Positions 50,939 through 61,123 are shown, counted from the stretch's first letter. The stretch is 64,000 nucleotides of DNA from Lacinutrix sp. Bg11-31 (GCF_002831665.1 NZ_CP025118.1:2976001-3040000), one strand, 5' to 3'. A program made the numbers and translations. The notes: generated by a model not told the origin, from the letters alone.

Positions 50939-52420
50939 TTATTGTAATAATGGTGAGTAAGTAACTCCAAAGTCCTCTGCTTTTGCCACGTTTCCAGAAG
51001 CTCTAAAGTTTGAACCATATGTAGTGTCAATAGCATCTAAGAAAGAGTTTGCCATAATTGCAGAGCCTCTAGCAGTTAGGTGAATACCATCTAAACTTAC
51101 TAATCCACCGGTTACTAAACTTGTGTTCATATTATAATCATCAAACTGAACTCCAGTTGAAGCGGCTTGATTTAAAATAGTGTTTAAATCTACTAAAGCT
51201 AGTCCGTTAGCAGAAGCGATAGCAGCTATACTATTATTGTATGCTGTAGTAGCAGTAGAAATTTCTAGTTGTTCTTCTGGAGTTAATACCCATTTATCTT
51301 CTAATTGAATTTGTGTTCCATAACCTTGAGGTATTAAAGAAGAAAGCGGTAATACAAATAAATCGGCTTCAGTTGCTTGTCTAAAGCTAGGAATACCAAA
51401 CCCACTTAAATTTGTTAAATTTTCATCAATTAATACTAGAGCATTATTTGCGCTTTCAGAAAATGTTATAGTTCTTTTGTCTACCTGCTCTTGAGTTAAT
51501 AACCCATTAGTCATCGCAAACTGTAAGCCTCCATTATAAGTTGCATATCCTTGGTTTAATGCAGCAGCTGTTGCGGCATCTAAAGGAACTGGATTATAAG
51601 GTATCGTTGTAAAGTGAGATAAACTTGTAATATTTGGCACATTACCAATAGCTCCTTTTGCACCATTAGATGTTAGGGCAGTTACCATTGCGTTTAAAGC
51701 AAAATCAAAAGTTGTTGTTGGTGTAATTGGATTTGTACCATCACCACCAGTAGTAGCGTAACCTAAAACATCGTTACCACCAATTTCACTTAATGTAAAG
51801 AATGATGGGTTTTGAGTTACTGCTAATTCAACCATTGACGCGTTTGGCGTCGCTCCTGTTAAACGTACAGCATAAGGGTTTGCTAATCCAGCAGAAAGGT
51901 TTGCTAAATTACCATATCCAGGAGCAATTAAATGAAAACTTTTTGCACCAGGTACTCCAAAATTATTAAAAGGACCGGTTGGAGGTGTTAATAAATCTGT
52001 TCCAACAGTTACGGGTCCTATAAGAGATTCTAATGGTACTGGTCCAGCACCTCCAAAGACTAGTCTTGGGTTTTGAATTCTATTTCCTCCAACGGCTAAA
52101 CCACCAAAGTTATCTGCAGTTAAAGGTTGTGTAAATGTTCCACCTCCAGCATTTTCAAATTGTTTTGCTATTGTATTTGGAAAAGAATCTTCTTGACCTG
52201 CTATAAATAATCCACCATCTGTAAATCCAGCAGTAAAAGAGGCACCTACAGCGATATAATTTGAAAAATCTGCTGATCCGGCATTTAATGCAGGAAGTGT
52301 AACTGCTTCCATTGGTGGCTGATCTAAAAATTCTTCAAAATCTTCCTCATCGTTACATGCTGTAAAACTTATAGCTAAAGCAACAAGTCCTATATATTTT
52401 AAGTTTTTAAATGTCTTCAT
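50939..52420 (-). CDS. SGNH/GDSL-family lipoprotein (putative outer-membrane esterase)
   Basis: A 493-residue lipoprotein (lipobox ISFTAC, Cys22). It carries SGNH blocks: I (VGASFTAGF with the Ser nucleophile), III (EIGGNDVLGY with Gly/Asn), and V (DGIHLTARGSAIMAN with Asp/His). Block I has Ala where most GDSL enzymes have Asp, which is tolerated in some. The start is 2 bp beyond the TonB receptor stop, so the pair is cotranscribed. Such SGNH-receptor pairs in Bacteroidota resemble SusCD-like uptake units with an esterase partner. The acyl substrate is unknown. Confidence 0.85.
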   Translation of the reverse strand: MKTFKNLKYIGLVALAISFTACNDEEDFEEFLDQPPMEAVTLPALNAGSADFSNYIAVGASFTAGFTDGGLFIAGQEDSFPNTIAKQFENAGGGTFTQPLTADNFGGLAVGGNRIQNPRLVFGGAGPVPLESLIGPVTVGTDLLTPPTGPFNNFGVPGAKSFHLIAPGYGNLANLSAGLANPYAVRLTGATPNASMVELAVTQNPSFFTLSEIGGNDVLGYATTGGDGTNPITPTTTFDFALNAMVTALTSNGAKGAIGNVPNITSLSHFTTIPYNPVPLDAATAAALNQGYATYNGGLQFAMTNGLLTQEQVDKRTITFSESANNALVLIDENLTNLSGFGIPSFRQATEADLFVLPLSSLIPQGYGTQIQLEDKWVLTPEEQLEISTATTAYNNSIAAIASANGLALVDLNTILNQAASTGVQFDDYNMNTSLVTGGLVSLDGIHLTARGSAIMANSFLDAIDTTYGSNFRASGNVAKAEDFGVTYSPLLQ

Positions 52421-52422
52421 TA

Positions 52423-55185
52423 TTATAAGTTGTTAATTGTTAATGATGCGTAATACATAGATCCTATAAATCCAGTTCCAAATGCTGTAAAGTATTCATT
52501 ACCTGTAAGGTTTGTAGCACCTACTTTAATTATAGATTTTAAACTTGGTACTTTATAGTTTATTTGTGCATCTACTGTATGAAATTCTGGTACAATACCA
52601 TTTCCAAATGTTGCTTCCCAGAAATAATCATCACTAAATCTGTAAGCTATGTTAAAGCCAAAGTTTTTAAATACTTCTGTATGACCAAAAGAGGCTTTAA
52701 ATTTGTGTTCTGGTGTATTGAAACTCGTCATGAAATCTGGATTAGCTTCTTGATCGAAATCTTGTTTTGTAAATGTGTAACTTCCACTTAAATCAAAACC
52801 ATCAAATACTTTTGTAGATAAACCAAGAGAAGCTCCATAAGAGTTTACATCTACATCAGAATTTGTGTAAGTACTATAAGCTTGGTAATCACCATTAGCA
52901 ATAGCTGCTATGGATAGTCCATTATCACCAACAGTTCCGTAGTAAGGAGCTATTACAACTTCTTGAGAAATAAAATCTTGGTATTTATTATAGTAAGTGC
53001 TAAAATCTACAATTAACTTATCGAATTTTCCTCTATAACCAACTTCTATAGAAGTTACTTGTTCTGGCTTAATAATGTCTGGATTAGCTACTTTTAATAA
53101 TGCAGGATTCCCAGCAGCAGCAAATGCTGTTACAGAAGTAGCAGAATAAGAGTTGTTATATGCGGCTGCACCAGTTTGTGTAATAGTAGGGTCTTGACCA
53201 TAATCATCTTGTCCTACTTGACTTACACCAAAAGTTCTTACATATCTATTTAAGTTATTTGGAGCAGAACCAACTAAAATTGCTCTACCAGCATCTAAAC
53301 CGATAAATAAATCTTGAGTTGTTGGGTTTCTAAAACCAGATTGAACTGACGCTCTAATGTTATGATCTCTATTAAGTGTTAAACCTGCTGATATTCTTGG
53401 AGAAACAAAACCATCGAAAAACTCAGATTTGTCATAACGTGCAGATCCTGTTAATTTTAATTTCATGTCTTCACCAATTTCTAAATCTTTTTGAATTTGT
53501 GTATAAATACCATATTCTGAATATTCAATAGGTCCATCTGTATCAGTATAAATACTTCCATCAGAATTTAAGTTATATTTTCTGTAAGACCCACCAACTT
53601 GAATATCTGCTAGATCTGTTAAGTGACTAAAGTTATAATTTGCATCACTATGGAAATATTTTGAAGCATCTTGAAACTTAGAACCTGTAGCTAAGTTTGG
53701 ATCATTTTTGACTCTATTAAAAGTCGAATTAAATTCTGTTGATCCAGGTAAAAAACGCCCTGTGTCTGCTACTGCTCTAGACGCATCATGCTTTTGTTGA
53801 TCTGTTAGACCTTGAGGATTTCCTGATAATTCTATACCTGCATAAGTACCTATATATTCTTGAAACCATTGTGAGTCACTTTTCCAAGCTCTGTTAATGT
53901 TAATTCCAGAAAACACCATATCATAAGATTTACCTGCTTTATCTGCTACTTCGTAAGCTCTTACAAAGAAGTTATCATTTTTAACTTCTAATTTGTGTTG
54001 TTGTTGGAAGAACCCATCAATGTTATATCTGTTAGTACCTTGATAAATTGTAGTACCTGTACCAACTTTACCTACATAAGATATTTCTAGGCTATTATCT
54101 TCTATTGGTCTAAAGTATAATCCCCAATCTGCTTTAATACTTTCAGCATTATAATTTGTTAAATCACGTTCATTATAACCAGTTCTACTAACAACAACAT
54201 CTGGAATAACACCAAGTCCCGAAGCAGCTCTAATATTGGTAGAAACTTCATCACCATAAACATTAATACCATCATAGTTTGTATTTGCTCGTGTTCTAGT
54301 TGGGTCAATTTTATCTATTTCGCTAGTTGCTTGCCAATCTGTACCTTTTAAGTATCCAAAATTTACTTTAACAGCAAATTTATCTGAAAATTTGTGAGCC
54401 ATACTTAAGCCAACATCAGTATAAGGGTTATCTCCTGCAGCTTCCTGAGAAGTAATACCTCTTTTAAGTGAAACACTAATACCTTGGTGATCGAATGGGT
54501 TTTTACTTCTCATAAATAAAATACCATTAAAAGCGTTCGCTCCATATAAAGCAGAAGATGCTCCAGGTAGTAATTCTACACTCTGTACATCTGTCTCAAC
54601 CATACCAACTAAGTTTCCAATTGGGAAATTTAAAGCAGGAGTAGAGTTATCCATTCCGTCTACTAATTGCATAAAACGTGTATTTGCAAATGTTGCAAAA
54701 CCACGTGTATTTACAGATTTAAATGTTAAACTGTTTGTGTTAACATCTACACCTTTTAGGTTTTCTAATCCACCGTAAAAATCTGCAGAAGCAGTATTTT
54801 TAATTTCTTTAATACCAAAACGTTCAACTGTTACTGGAGATTCGAAAATACGTTCTGGAGTTCTTGAAGCAGATAGTACTACTTCATCAAGAATACTTCC
54901 TTCTTGTAAAACGAAACTTAATGTTTGTTTTTTTGAAGTAACGTCTATTGTTTCTGTAGAAAATCCAACACTACTAGCCTGTACCGAAAACGGAGGGTTG
55001 CTATCTGTAGATAAAGTAAATTTTCCGTCAAAATCAGTAGCGTTTCCTGAAGATGTTCCTGTTACAATAATATTTGCGCCTGGAATAGGTAAACCGTTAT
55101 TGTCCATAACAGTACCAGTTATTGTTGTTTGAGCAAAGATAAGTGTGCAACAAAACAACAATACAATTGATAAGATTGTTCTCAT
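52423..55185 (-). CDS. TonB-dependent receptor with carboxypeptidase-like domain
   Basis: A 920-residue outer-membrane receptor. The signal peptide is MRTILSIVLLFCCTLIFAQ. The CarboxypepD_reg-like domain (~20-110) reads TITGTVMDNNGLPIPGANI. The plug domain (LENLKGVDVNTNSLTFKSVNTRGFATF, QSVELLPGASSALYGANAFNGILFM) precedes the barrel, which ends in SMYYASLTINNL. It is the first gene of a pair with the SGNH lipoprotein gene, 2 bp apart. The substrate is unknown; an acylated or esterified nutrient is a reasonable guess from the partner. Confidence 0.9.
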   Translation of the reverse strand: MRTILSIVLLFCCTLIFAQTTITGTVMDNNGLPIPGANIIVTGTSSGNATDFDGKFTLSTDSNPPFSVQASSVGFSTETIDVTSKKQTLSFVLQEGSILDEVVLSASRTPERIFESPVTVERFGIKEIKNTASADFYGGLENLKGVDVNTNSLTFKSVNTRGFATFANTRFMQLVDGMDNSTPALNFPIGNLVGMVETDVQSVELLPGASSALYGANAFNGILFMRSKNPFDHQGISVSLKRGITSQEAAGDNPYTDVGLSMAHKFSDKFAVKVNFGYLKGTDWQATSEIDKIDPTRTRANTNYDGINVYGDEVSTNIRAASGLGVIPDVVVSRTGYNERDLTNYNAESIKADWGLYFRPIEDNSLEISYVGKVGTGTTIYQGTNRYNIDGFFQQQHKLEVKNDNFFVRAYEVADKAGKSYDMVFSGININRAWKSDSQWFQEYIGTYAGIELSGNPQGLTDQQKHDASRAVADTGRFLPGSTEFNSTFNRVKNDPNLATGSKFQDASKYFHSDANYNFSHLTDLADIQVGGSYRKYNLNSDGSIYTDTDGPIEYSEYGIYTQIQKDLEIGEDMKLKLTGSARYDKSEFFDGFVSPRISAGLTLNRDHNIRASVQSGFRNPTTQDLFIGLDAGRAILVGSAPNNLNRYVRTFGVSQVGQDDYGQDPTITQTGAAAYNNSYSATSVTAFAAAGNPALLKVANPDIIKPEQVTSIEVGYRGKFDKLIVDFSTYYNKYQDFISQEVVIAPYYGTVGDNGLSIAAIANGDYQAYSTYTNSDVDVNSYGASLGLSTKVFDGFDLSGSYTFTKQDFDQEANPDFMTSFNTPEHKFKASFGHTEVFKNFGFNIAYRFSDDYFWEATFGNGIVPEFHTVDAQINYKVPSLKSIIKVGATNLTGNEYFTAFGTGFIGSMYYASLTINNL

Positions 55186-55282
55186 TTTATAGATTTAGTT
55201 AATTTAATATAAGCCAATATACGTTTTTTAAGTATATCTTAAAAAAAAGTTAACAAAATTATGCATGCATAATAAAATTTAT

Positions 55283-55333
55283 AAAAAAAATCGCCACTGT
55301 TTTTTATAGATAATATAAAAAATAATGGCGATT
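55283..55333 (-). terminator. Terminator after glmS
   Basis: On the minus strand AATCGCCA ... TGGCGATT closes an outer stem, with an inner TTTTTTATA/TATAAAAAA stem, followed by eight T. It lies about 50 bp beyond the glmS stop. Confidence 0.85.
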
Positions 55334-55381
55334 GCTATGTATTTGATAATTTTAGACTGTTGTCTAAAAATTAATAAAATT

Positions 55382-57229
55382 TTATTCTACAGTAACAGAT
55401 TTAGCTAGATTTCTAGGTTGGTCTACATTTTTATCAAGCATTACTGCTATATGATAAGATAATAACTGCAAAGGTATAGTAGTTAATAAAGGTGTTAGAG
55501 ACTCTATTGTTTCTGGAACCTCAATAACATGATCTGCAAGCTCTTTTACATCTTTATCTCCTTCTGTAACAATACCAATAATTTTTCCTTTACGGGATTT
55601 TATTTCTTGAATGTTACTTACTACTTTTTCGTAATGACCTTTCTTTGTCGCTATTACAAAAACAGGCATTTGCTCATCTATTAAAGCAATTGGTCCATGT
55701 TTCATTTCTGCAGCAGGATAACCTTCAGCATGGATATAAGAAATTTCTTTAAGTTTTAAAGCGCCTTCTAATGCAACAGGAAAGTTATAACCACGACCTA
55801 AATACAAACAGTTTTTAGCGTCTTTATATACTTGAGCTACTGTTTTAATATGTTCATCTTGCAATAATGCTTTTTGAACTTTACTAGGGATCAGTTCTAG
55901 TTCTTGCAAATGAAGTTGAAAATCAGACTTAGAAATAGTGCCCTTTTCTTTTGCGAGCTTTAATGCAATTAAAGTTAATACTGTAATTTGTGTTGTGAAA
56001 GCTTTTGTAGATGCGACACCTATTTCTGGTCCAGCATGTGTATATGCTCCTGCGTGTGTTTCTCTTGCAATAGAAGAACCAACAACATTACAAACCCCAA
56101 AAACAAATGCTCCTTTAGATTTTGCTAATTTTATTGCAGCCAATGTATCTGCAGTTTCTCCAGATTGAGAAATAGCAATAACAACATCTTTTTCTGTAAT
56201 AACTGGATTTCTATATCTAAATTCTGAAGCGTATTCGACTTCAACTGGAATTCTAGCTAAATCTTCAAATATATATTCTGCAACTAAACCTGCGTGCCAA
56301 GATGTTCCGCAAGCTATAATAATAATTCTATTAGCATTTAGAATGCGTTCAAGATTATCATCTATTCCAGCCATTCTAATTATGCCTTCTTTTACTAACA
56401 TTCTTCCGCGATAAGTATCTTTTATGGCTTCTGGTTGTTCGTGAATTTCTTTTAGCATAAAGTGGTCGTAACCACCTTTTACTATTTGCTCTAAGTTAAG
56501 CTGTAATTCTTGAATGTATGGATCTACTAAGGAGTCGTCTTTAATTTTTCTAATTTTAATACCTTTTTTTAAACTAACTATAGCCATTTCTTCATCCTCA
56601 AGATAAATAGCTTTCTTAGTATATTCTAAAAATGGAGTTGCATCACTTGCTATAAAAAATTCGTTTTCTCCTACACCAATAGCTAGCGGACTTCCTAATT
56701 TTGCAACTACAATTTCGTTTGGTTTATTTTTGTCGAAAACAGCAATAGCATAAGCGCCAATAACTTGGTTCAGGGCTATTTGTACAGCTTTTCCAAGTTT
56801 TACTTTTTCATTTTTCTTTACGTCTTCAATAAGGTTTATTAATACTTCTGTATCAGTGTCCGAAGAAAAAGTATAACCTCTTTTTATAAGTTCCTTTTTT
56901 ATTGAAGCATAGTTTTCAATAATTCCGTTATGGATTATTACTAAATCTCCAGAATTAGAATAATGTGGATGTGAATTTACATCGTTTGGTACACCATGTG
57001 TAGCCCAACGTGTATGACCAATACCAACTGAACCAGTAGTGTCCATTCCTTTATTAATCTTATTTTCTAGGTCTATAACTTTCCCTTTCGTCTTAGATAG
57101 CTTTAAGTTTTCACCATCGTATAAAGCAATTCCTGAACTATCATAACCTCTGTATTCTAGTCTTTTTAGTCCTTCAAGAATAATAGGATATGCTTCTTTT
57201 TTACCTATATAGCCAACTATACCACACAT
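55382..57229 (-). CDS. glmS: Glucosamine-6-phosphate synthase (isomerising)
   Basis: Converts fructose-6-phosphate and glutamine to glucosamine-6-phosphate for peptidoglycan and LPS. The N-terminus is MCGIVGYIGKKEAYP: Cys2 becomes the N-terminal nucleophile after methionine removal, so I start at 57229 rather than the upstream ATG at 57265. The glutaminase domain (~1-220) includes HTRWATHG. Two SIS domains follow (ACGTSWHAGLVAEYI, VVIAISQSGETADTLAAIKLAK). The length is 615 residues. It starts 4 bp after the DUF4270 stop. No glmS ribozyme-like leader is evident. Confidence 0.96.
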   Translation of the reverse strand: MCGIVGYIGKKEAYPIILEGLKRLEYRGYDSSGIALYDGENLKLSKTKGKVIDLENKINKGMDTTGSVGIGHTRWATHGVPNDVNSHPHYSNSGDLVIIHNGIIENYASIKKELIKRGYTFSSDTDTEVLINLIEDVKKNEKVKLGKAVQIALNQVIGAYAIAVFDKNKPNEIVVAKLGSPLAIGVGENEFFIASDATPFLEYTKKAIYLEDEEMAIVSLKKGIKIRKIKDDSLVDPYIQELQLNLEQIVKGGYDHFMLKEIHEQPEAIKDTYRGRMLVKEGIIRMAGIDDNLERILNANRIIIIACGTSWHAGLVAEYIFEDLARIPVEVEYASEFRYRNPVITEKDVVIAISQSGETADTLAAIKLAKSKGAFVFGVCNVVGSSIARETHAGAYTHAGPEIGVASTKAFTTQITVLTLIALKLAKEKGTISKSDFQLHLQELELIPSKVQKALLQDEHIKTVAQVYKDAKNCLYLGRGYNFPVALEGALKLKEISYIHAEGYPAAEMKHGPIALIDEQMPVFVIATKKGHYEKVVSNIQEIKSRKGKIIGIVTEGDKDVKELADHVIEVPETIESLTPLLTTIPLQLLSYHIAVMLDKNVDQPRNLAKSVTVE

Positions 57230-57233
57230 ATAT

Positions 57234-58910
57234 TTAGTTTTTTGGTTCTGTATAAAAAATTTCAAACTCTGCTCTTAATGGTGTGTCGATATTGTCGTCG
57301 TAACCATGTAAAATTGTCCCTTTTGGGCTTAAAATATTTGTGCTTGGCACAATATCTAATGTACTGTCATCAGTATCATTGTTTCTTCCTTGAACTTTAG
57401 ATTGCGTAAGTACATTTATATTATTTGCTAGAAATAATCCTAACTTAACATTTGTTGAATCACTTTGTATAATATTTGTAATGTGTGCTGTTAACCTAAT
57501 TTTGTAACGCACACCATTATCATCACTATCTCTTGTAAGTATTTCAGAGAAACCTGCTTTAGAAAGTGCTGGTTGAGTAGTATTTGTAGAACCGTCTAAA
57601 TAATAATCTATAATTGGTGTGTTGTTTTTTAAATCGTAAAGCGTTACTCTATTAGGTTCGTCATCACCTCCATTAAGGAGATCTTGGTTTACATAAAAAA
57701 CTAGATTTGCTTCGTTAATTAACCATTTGTCTTTTTTGCCATAGAAATAATCGAAAGAAGGAACTAGTTCACCATCTTCGTCTTCTACGTTTCCAGAAAA
57801 CAATTCTAGAACAGCCATTGAGCCATCTGTACCTTTAAGGTAAAGGTTGTCTAAGTCGCCATCGTGATCTTCAAGATTAATTTGATTGAAAGTATTTACT
57901 CTATTGCCACTAAATCCTAAAGTATAGGTAGTTGCATTGCTATCACTATAAGGTTCGCCTGCAGCTTCTGCATCTATTTCTTCTTGGTTTGTATAATCGA
58001 AAATAATACTTCCAGAATTAAAATTTAAATAGGTTAAACTACCATCAGGATTACTCTCGTCGTCTAATTCAATTTTAAAAATTAAACCTCTAAAAAAGTC
58101 TTTAAAATTACTTTGCGTACTCAAGACATCATTACCTTGGTTGCTAAAGAAAATATCTTGCCAAAGAGTTCTGTTAGTATCTGTGTCGTCTGGGTTTGAT
58201 TTTAATAAATCAATTCTTATGCCCGGAGAAAAGCGTTCAATTTCTTCTTCACCATCAATAATTTCTGTAACCTTGTGTTCGCTTGCGCTTATAGTAAAAT
58301 TCTCGTTTTTATATATTAGATCTGCATTTGTTAAATTAGACTCAAATAACTCGGCTTGATTAGAAAAATAACATTGAGGGCTTTGAAAATCTGAATTTGG
58401 ATCTAAATCTCTAAGGACATAGTTGCTTCTGTAAATTGAAAGCTTAAATTTTTTACTAGTATCACCAAAGATAGAATCTAATGTGTAAGTGTTATTACCA
58501 TCATCATCTGTACTTTCTTTAGTTGAGTAATATGGAATGTTTAAAAAAATCGACTCAATACTTCTATTTAAATCGCCAAAATCTGGATTAAATGCATTTG
58601 GAGTAACTTGAGTAACAATACTAGCTACTGTTGTACCAAAGGTGTTTGTTGGGTTTTTATAAACTCCAAAAAGATTACCGTTTAATCCGCTTGTTTGAAC
58701 ACCAACAGCATCACTTGTACTACTTGGAGTAAAAGGAGTGAAATTTTGTGTTCTTGCAATAAATGGGAATAACTTGCTTGTTGCTTCAAAGTTTTTTATA
58801 CCTTGAATATCACTTTCAATATTGGTAAAATCACTATCACAAGATATTGAGATTACTAAAACTAAGCCAAGTACAGTTATAGACTTAAGGCTTTTAATCA
58901 TTTTTTTCAT
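57234..58910 (-). CDS. DUF4270 domain lipoprotein
   Basis: A 558-residue exported lipoprotein (signal ending VISISC, Cys25) of the DUF4270 family found only in Bacteroidota. It has the beta-rich, Asp/Asn-rich middle (FNPDFGDLNRSIESIFLNIPYYS, VFYVNQDLLNGGDDEPNRVTLYD) typical of the family and ends near RAEFEIFYTEPKN. No enzymatic motif is visible. It lies between the glycogen-synthase-like gene and glmS, an order often kept in flavobacteria, so an envelope role is plausible but unproven. Confidence 0.87.
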   Translation of the reverse strand: MKKMIKSLKSITVLGLVLVISISCDSDFTNIESDIQGIKNFEATSKLFPFIARTQNFTPFTPSSTSDAVGVQTSGLNGNLFGVYKNPTNTFGTTVASIVTQVTPNAFNPDFGDLNRSIESIFLNIPYYSTKESTDDDGNNTYTLDSIFGDTSKKFKLSIYRSNYVLRDLDPNSDFQSPQCYFSNQAELFESNLTNADLIYKNENFTISASEHKVTEIIDGEEEIERFSPGIRIDLLKSNPDDTDTNRTLWQDIFFSNQGNDVLSTQSNFKDFFRGLIFKIELDDESNPDGSLTYLNFNSGSIIFDYTNQEEIDAEAAGEPYSDSNATTYTLGFSGNRVNTFNQINLEDHDGDLDNLYLKGTDGSMAVLELFSGNVEDEDGELVPSFDYFYGKKDKWLINEANLVFYVNQDLLNGGDDEPNRVTLYDLKNNTPIIDYYLDGSTNTTQPALSKAGFSEILTRDSDDNGVRYKIRLTAHITNIIQSDSTNVKLGLFLANNINVLTQSKVQGRNNDTDDSTLDIVPSTNILSPKGTILHGYDDNIDTPLRAEFEIFYTEPKN

Positions 58911-58930
58911 AAAATTTTATTCTTCCTGTA

Positions 58931-59737
58931 TTATAAAACACTTTCATTATAAAACGCAGTGTAAGCTTCTGCAAACTCGTCTTTTTCTTTATAGTCTAAA
59001 ACAGGCTTGTCTGTTTTTTCTAAGTAATCTGCTAATTCTTTAGGTATCTCTTGAGAACCAATTATTAAAGCGTCAGAGTTGTCTATAGCTACCTTCATTA
59101 AATTATTGTAAGTAGGTTTCTCTAATTTTTTTAATGCGTCTTTATCAATATTATCGAAAGCAACTTTATTAATTAGGTCTTTATTTAACGTGTCTTCAAA
59201 GCTTTGATTGTATACAGAGGTCACAATTTTACTTTCGGTAAATAAAGGTTCATCTTTATAGAACTGCTTTAAGTATAGAGGGAGTAAGGCTGCAAGCCAT
59301 CCATGAACATGAATAATATCTGGAGACCAGTTTAATTTTTTAACCGTTTCGATTACACCTTTTGCAAAGAAAATTGCACGTTCATCGTTATCTGAAAACA
59401 ATTTACCATCTTCATCTGTTAATGTTGCTTTTCTTTTAAAGTACTCATCATTATCTATAAAATAAACTTGAATACGTTCTTTTGGTATAGAAGCTACTTT
59501 AATAATAAGTGGCATATCTAAATCGTTAATCACTAAATTAATTCCAGAAAGTCTAATTACCTCATGTAATTGATGTCTTCTTTCGTTAATATTTCCATAT
59601 CTAGGCATGAATATTCTAATTTGTCCTCCTTGTTGGTTTACCATTCTTGGAGTTTCAAACGACATTGAAGAAATCTCTGTTTCTGGCAAATATGGTACTA
59701 CTTCAGACGACACATATAATATTCTCTTATCTTTCAT
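58931..59737 (-). CDS. Glycogen-synthase-like protein, N-terminal GT5 domain only
   Basis: A 268-residue protein matching only the first Rossmann domain of GT5 glycogen/starch synthases. It reads MKDKRILYVSSEVVPYLPET, then PRYGNINERRHQLHEVIRLSG and PDIIHVHGWLAALLPLYLKQFYKD, the typical synthase pattern. The usual KTGGLADV nucleotide-sugar motif is absent (SSEVVPYLPETEISSMSFETP stands there). The C-terminal GT-B domain is missing, so it is probably not a working synthase. It lies first in a leftward unit with DUF4270 and glmS, with a 103-nt leader after a TACTTTTG box. Confidence 0.85.
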   Translation of the reverse strand: MKDKRILYVSSEVVPYLPETEISSMSFETPRMVNQQGGQIRIFMPRYGNINERRHQLHEVIRLSGINLVINDLDMPLIIKVASIPKERIQVYFIDNDEYFKRKATLTDEDGKLFSDNDERAIFFAKGVIETVKKLNWSPDIIHVHGWLAALLPLYLKQFYKDEPLFTESKIVTSVYNQSFEDTLNKDLINKVAFDNIDKDALKKLEKPTYNNLMKVAIDNSDALIIGSQEIPKELADYLEKTDKPVLDYKEKDEFAEAYTAFYNESVL

Positions 59738-59840
59738 ACGTTAGTTTTAATCGATTTATATTCTAGTTTTTCTTTGATTTTCTTTTAGGCTGAAACACTT
59801 AAAATGCAATTCAACATTAAAAAATGAAATTAAAAACACG

Positions 59841-59848
59841 CAAAAGTA
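59841..59848 (-). promoter_or_regulatory. Putative -7 box of the glycogen-synthase-like operon
   Basis: Minus-strand TACTTTTG matches TAnnTTTG, leaving a 103-nt leader. Confidence 0.45.
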
Positions 59849-59879
59849 CAAAATTTTATGCAGATTGCGACTAATATAT

Positions 59880-59887
59880 TATGTTTG
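59880..59887 (+). promoter_or_regulatory. Putative -7 box of panC
   Basis: TATGTTTG matches TAnnTTTG and overlaps an ATG at 59881, arguing that translation starts at the next in-frame ATG (59911), 23 nt downstream. Confidence 0.55.
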
Positions 59888-59910
59888 CAAGCGTTAATTT
59901 TATATTAAAA

Positions 59911-60759
59911 ATGATAGTTTTCACCAATAAATTAGAAATTCAAGATCATATTTCAAAAGAAAAGGCAAAAGGAATAACCTTTGGCTTCGTCCCGACTATG
60001 GGAGCTTTACATAATGGACACCTATCTTTAGTAGAAAGAGCTTTAAAAGAGAATGATACTTGTGTTGTAAGTGTTTTTGTAAATCCTACGCAGTTTGACA
60101 ATGTCGATGATTTAGAAAAATACCCAAGAACTTTAGAGCAGGATATTACGCTTTTAGAAACTGTTTCTAAAACAATTTTAGTTTACGCTCCAAGTGTTGA
60201 GGATATATATGAAGGCAATACAAAAGCCGAACATTTTAGTTTCGACGGTCTAGAATTCGAAATGGAAGGCAAGTTTCGCAAAGGTCATTTTGATGGCGTA
60301 GGTACCATTGTTAAAAGACTTTTTGAAATAGTAACGCCAGATATTGCTTATTTTGGAGAAAAAGATTTTCAGCAATTAGCAATAATAAAAAAACTTGCTC
60401 AAAAATATAATATTCCTGTAAATGTAAAGGGTTGTAAAATCTATAGAGAAGACAGTGGATTGGCTTACAGTTCTAGAAATTCAAGACTAAAACCAGATTA
60501 TAGAAAAGCAGCTCCTTTTATCTTTAAAACAATAACAGCTGCCAAAGAAAAGTTTGGCACAAAAAGTGCTAAAGAAGTAACGGAATGGGTTGAAAAACAG
60601 TTTGCTAAAAACAAGTTCTTAGAACTTGAATATTTTATAATTGCAGAGGTTACAACCTTAAAAACAGTAAAAAGAAAATCTAAATCTAAAACGTATCGTG
60701 CGTTTGTTGCTGCCTATGCAGATGACATAAGATTAATAGATAATATAGCACTAAATTAA
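59911..60759 (+). CDS. panC: Pantothenate synthetase
   Basis: Joins pantoate and beta-alanine to pantothenate; cytoplasmic. The [18 protein letters not shown] block contains the HxGH nucleotidyltransferase signature, and FVNPTQF follows. [20 protein letters not shown] and [15 protein letters not shown] (KMSKS-equivalent) are also typical. I start at 59911 because the first ATG (59881) lies in the -7 box. The length is 282 residues, normal for the family. It is the first gene of panC-panD-flippase-like-esterase-like-radA. Confidence 0.94.
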   Translation: MIVFTNKLEIQDHISKEKAKGITFGFVPTMGALHNGHLSLVERALKENDTCVVSVFVNPTQFDNVDDLEKYPRTLEQDITLLETVSKTILVYAPSVEDIYEGNTKAEHFSFDGLEFEMEGKFRKGHFDGVGTIVKRLFEIVTPDIAYFGEKDFQQLAIIKKLAQKYNIPVNVKGCKIYREDSGLAYSSRNSRLKPDYRKAAPFIFKTITAAKEKFGTKSAKEVTEWVEKQFAKNKFLELEYFIIAEVTTLKTVKRKSKSKTYRAFVAAYADDIRLIDNIALN

Positions 60760-60760
60760 T

Positions 60761-60768
60761 TATCTTTG
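60761..60768 (+). promoter_or_regulatory. Putative panD -7 box, 4 nt from the start codon
   Basis: TATCTTTG matches TAnnTTTG and ends 4 nt before the panD ATG. No -33 element is evident. It would allow an internal leaderless transcript in the operon. Confidence 0.5.
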
Positions 60769-60772
60769 CACC

Positions 60773-61123
60773 ATGCAAATACAAGTAGTAAAATCTAAAA
60801 TTCACAGAGTAAAAGTAACAGGTGCAGACCTTAATTATATTGGTAGTATTACTATCGACGAAGATTTAATGGATGCAGCTAATATTATTCAAGGCGAAAA
60901 AGTTCAAATTGTAAATAATAATAATGGCGCTCGATTAGAAACTTATGCTATTCCTGGACCAAGAAATAGTGGAGAAATAACATTAAATGGAGCAGCAGCA
61001 AGACTTGTTTCTCCTGGAGATGTACTTATATTGATTACTTACGGTTTTATGGATATTGAGGAAGCTAAAGTGTTTAAGCCATCATTGGTATTTCCTGATG
61101 AAGCTACTAATTTATTAAAATAA
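60773..61123 (+). CDS. panD: Aspartate 1-decarboxylase
   Basis: Pyruvoyl enzyme that makes beta-alanine from aspartate for pantothenate. Self-cleavage is predicted between Gly24 and Ser25 in [19 protein letters not shown]. The catalytic region [26 protein letters not shown] is intact. The 116-residue length is standard. It starts 13 bp after panC, the classical order, and a -7 box lies directly before its ATG. Confidence 0.95.
   Translation: MQIQVVKSKIHRVKVTGADLNYIGSITIDEDLMDAANIIQGEKVQIVNNNNGARLETYAIPGPRNSGEITLNGAAARLVSPGDVLILITYGFMDIEEAKVFKPSLVFPDEATNLLK

Noticed and set aside
57230..57500. glmS ribozyme upstream of glmS
   Set aside because: The start of glmS lies 4 bp after the DUF4270 stop, leaving no room for a ribozyme leader.
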